Positions 34,301-35,859 of a stretch of DNA of 35,859 bases are shown piece by piece (the first letter of the stretch is position 1; every line of letters begins with the position of its first letter). This DNA is from a bacterium (GTDB lineage Bacteria; Pseudomonadota; Alphaproteobacteria; Rhizobiales; JAKIUO01): contig JAAETJ010000298.1 in the NCBI GenBank assembly GCA_024228495.1, positions 1 to 35,859 of the forward strand, in the 5' to 3' direction. Made by a program: the position numbers and the translations under genes. Below the pieces are notes generated by a model. The model worked only from the letters and a program-made list of their open reading frames with translations. It was not told where the DNA came from and did no database searches.

Positions 34301-35278
34301 ATGAAACGTTTTTCCAAAAATATTGCCACTAAAACAGCCTTGGGTGTTGTTTTGGCAGCAGGCCTTTCTTGGCCTGTTGCAGCCGATGACTTCGTCTCGA
34401 TCGGCACAGGCGGTGTAACCGGGGTTTACTATCCAACGGGTGGTGCTATTTGTCGCCTGGTCAACAAGGGTAAAAAGACACACGGCATTCGCTGTTCAGC
34501 TGAATCCACCGGTGGATCAATCTACAACATTAACACCATTCGCGCTGGTGAATTGCAGTTTGGTGTTGCCCAATCTGACTGGCAGTACCACGCCTATAAC
34601 GGGACATCAAAGTTTGCCAAAAAAGGCAAATTCGCAAAGTTGCGGGCCGTATTTTCTGTTCATGCCGAACCGGTCACCGTGATCGCCCGTGATGATGCCA
34701 AAATCAACAATATCACCGATGTCAAAGGCAAGCGCATGAATATCGGCAACCCCGGTTCTGGTACTCGTGGTACTTGGGAAGTTCTTGAAAAAGCCCTTGG
34801 TTGGAAGCGTGCGGATCTGGCTCTTGCTTCAGAAATGAAATCAGCGGAAACCGGCGCCGCCGTTTGCGATGGTAAAATCGACGCCTATTTCTGGCTGGTG
34901 GGGCATCCTTCCGCTCTGACACGCGAAAGTCTTGCCTCTTGCAAATCGCATCTTGTCGACGTGACCGGTTCTGCCATCGACAAGCTCGTTGCAGATAAAC
35001 CCTATTATCGCACCGCAACCATTCCGGCGGGGATGTACAACAATAAAAAAGATGTCAAGACGTTCGGCGTTGGGGCAACCTTTGTCTCCAGTACCGATGT
35101 GTCTGAAAAGGTTGTTTATACAGTCGTCAAATCAGTTTTTGACAACTTTAAGCAGTTCAAAAAACTGCATCCGGCATTTGCTAATCTCAAACCAGAGGAA
35201 ATGATCCGTGATGGATTGTCTGCGCCTTTGCATGCCGGTGCTGTCAAATATTATAAAGAACGCGGCTGGATAAAATAG
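34301..35278 (+). CDS. TAXI-family TRAP transporter substrate-binding protein
   Basis: The protein has 325 aa. A signal peptide ends near VAA-DDF (about residue 28), so it acts in the periplasm. The mature part begins with the TAXI hallmark [20 protein letters not shown], and further family segments are [16 protein letters not shown] and [24 protein letters not shown] proteins capture an organic acid (glutamate and similar in known cases) and hand it to a fused DctQM-type permease. No permease gene follows, so the partner is elsewhere. Linkage to the exporter-lyase pair suggests cysteate or a related sulfonate as ligand, which is inference. AGGGAGAAG precedes the ATG closely. Confidence 0.92.
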   Translation: MKRFSKNIATKTALGVVLAAGLSWPVAADDFVSIGTGGVTGVYYPTGGAICRLVNKGKKTHGIRCSAESTGGSIYNINTIRAGELQFGVAQSDWQYHAYNGTSKFAKKGKFAKLRAVFSVHAEPVTVIARDDAKINNITDVKGKRMNIGNPGSGTRGTWEVLEKALGWKRADLALASEMKSAETGAAVCDGKIDAYFWLVGHPSALTRESLASCKSHLVDVTGSAIDKLVADKPYYRTATIPAGMYNNKKDVKTFGVGATFVSSTDVSEKVVYTVVKSVFDNFKQFKKLHPAFANLKPEEMIRDGLSAPLHAGAVKYYKERGWIK

Positions 35279-35286
35279 TCGTCCGG

Positions 35287-35322
35287 CGGCAGGGGAATTA
35301 TCTCCTGCCGCTCATTATTTTC
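35287..35322 (+). terminator. Intrinsic terminator after the TAXI gene
   Basis: The stem CGGCAGGGGA-atta-TCTCCTGCCG (ten pairs with one G-T) starts nine bases after the stop codon and is followed by CTCATTATTTTC, a moderate U-tract. It ends the exporter-lyase-binding protein transcript. Confidence 0.75.
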
Positions 35323-35381
35323 TCCTGGCACTGTGCTGACAATCGCCAGGGACTAAATGCGCTAGAATTACTGTTGTTTTA

Positions 35382-35859
35382 TTACAAGCATTCCGGGCTG
35401 TGGCGCTGATAAACCGGTTTCCACAGGCTGATGCTTAGGGGCACGATGACATTGAGTAAAAAAGCGGTCATCATCAGCGTATAAAAAGCCTCGCTAGAAA
35501 GGATTTTATTTTCCAGATAGGCAATATCCATGACCACAAAAGCCAGTTCGGCACGCCCCAGCATACCAAATCCTACCATGATACTTTGCACCCAGTTCAT
35601 GCCGCTTGTGAACCGTGCCGCGATGCTGGCCGAGCTTACCTGAGCTAAGAACAGGGCCATCGTCAAAATAAGTGTATGGAGAATAATGGAAATAAATGTG
35701 GACCAGTCAAACAGCAATTTTGTCCCCAGATTGACAAAAAACACAGGTCCAAAAATCGAAAAGGCGACAATATCAACGACACGTCTTGTGTGCTTGTAGA
35801 GCTTGTCATCAGCGGGGTGCGCAAAATAATCTTCCTTGAGGATAAGGCCCGCCATATAG
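35382..35859 (-). CDS. Cation:proton antiporter, C-terminal part (runs off the window)
   Basis: At least 158 codons are open to the right edge, so the N-terminal part lies outside. The visible part has about four hydrophobic helices. GPVFFVNLGTKLLF, SIMVGFGMLGRAELAFVVMD and FYTLMMTAFLLNVIVPLSISL are typical of the C-terminal membrane domain of CPA2-type Na+/H+ or K+/H+ antiporters (Kef-like). The ion cannot be told. It converges with the TAXI gene. Confidence 0.8.
   Translation of the reverse strand, partial: YMAGLILKEDYFAHPADDKLYKHTRRVVDIVAFSIFGPVFFVNLGTKLLFDWSTFISIILHTLILTMALFLAQVSSASIAARFTSGMNWVQSIMVGFGMLGRAELAFVVMDIAYLENKILSSEAFYTLMMTAFLLNVIVPLSISLWKPVYQRHSPECL

Overview
The window reads as chromosomal DNA of an alphaproteobacterium of moderate GC. 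The evidence is a purS-purQ-purL cluster with a small PurL, an NsrR-type Rrf2 regulator, GlnD, a TPP-riboswitch-controlled thiC, a TAXI-type TRAP binding protein and a likely cysteate/D-cysteine lyase with a sulfite exporter. The genus cannot be fixed from sequence alone; a marine or rhizosphere lineage is a guess. Several genes start at TTG or GTG, and in two cases a strong Shine-Dalgarno sequence decides the start.

Layout. (1) 1-3.2 kb, accessory-looking: a bidirectional terminator, gene remnants, a DUF262/DUF1524 (GmrSD-like) protein with 17-bp tandem repeats at its start, and a LexA/CI-like S24 repressor with a palindromic operator candidate. (2) 3.3-8.9 kb: a secreted conserved hypothetical, then an RND efflux pair (adaptor with an unusual basic tail, and inner-membrane pump). 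(3) 8.9-9.65 kb: an IS graveyard holding an IS630-type remnant and a decayed IS200/IS605 element with both terminal hairpins. (4) 9.7-13.9 kb: a membrane dynamin-like GTPase, a small membrane protein that may carry a nonsense codon, a secreted caspase-like protease and a PhnA-like zinc-ribbon protein. (5) 14.2-17.6 kb, minus strand: a TPP riboswitch, an uncharacterised 4-TM protein, thiC and a DUF4261 protein, apparently one transcript. (6) 17.7-20.6 kb: a histidine kinase lacking a sensor domain and a HerA-like ATPase. (7) 20.7-23.4 kb: a truncated IS3 element against the 3' end of a chemoreceptor with a duplicated sensory module. (8) 23.7-31.1 kb: nsrR, glnD and, divergently, purS-purQ-(127-aa acidic protein)-purL. 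(9) 31.1-35.3 kb: another IS630-type scrap, then a LysR regulator divergent from TauE/SafE exporter - PLP lyase - TAXI binding protein, resembling the cuyR-cuyZ-cuyA arrangement for cysteate desulfonation. (10) The right edge holds the C-terminal part of a cation:proton antiporter.

The best candidates for new biology are the riboswitch-controlled membrane protein, the cuy-like cluster with its orphan TAXI protein, the DUF262 protein with its repeats and neighbouring repressor, and the chemoreceptor with tandem sensory modules. No CRISPR array, tRNA or rRNA was seen.
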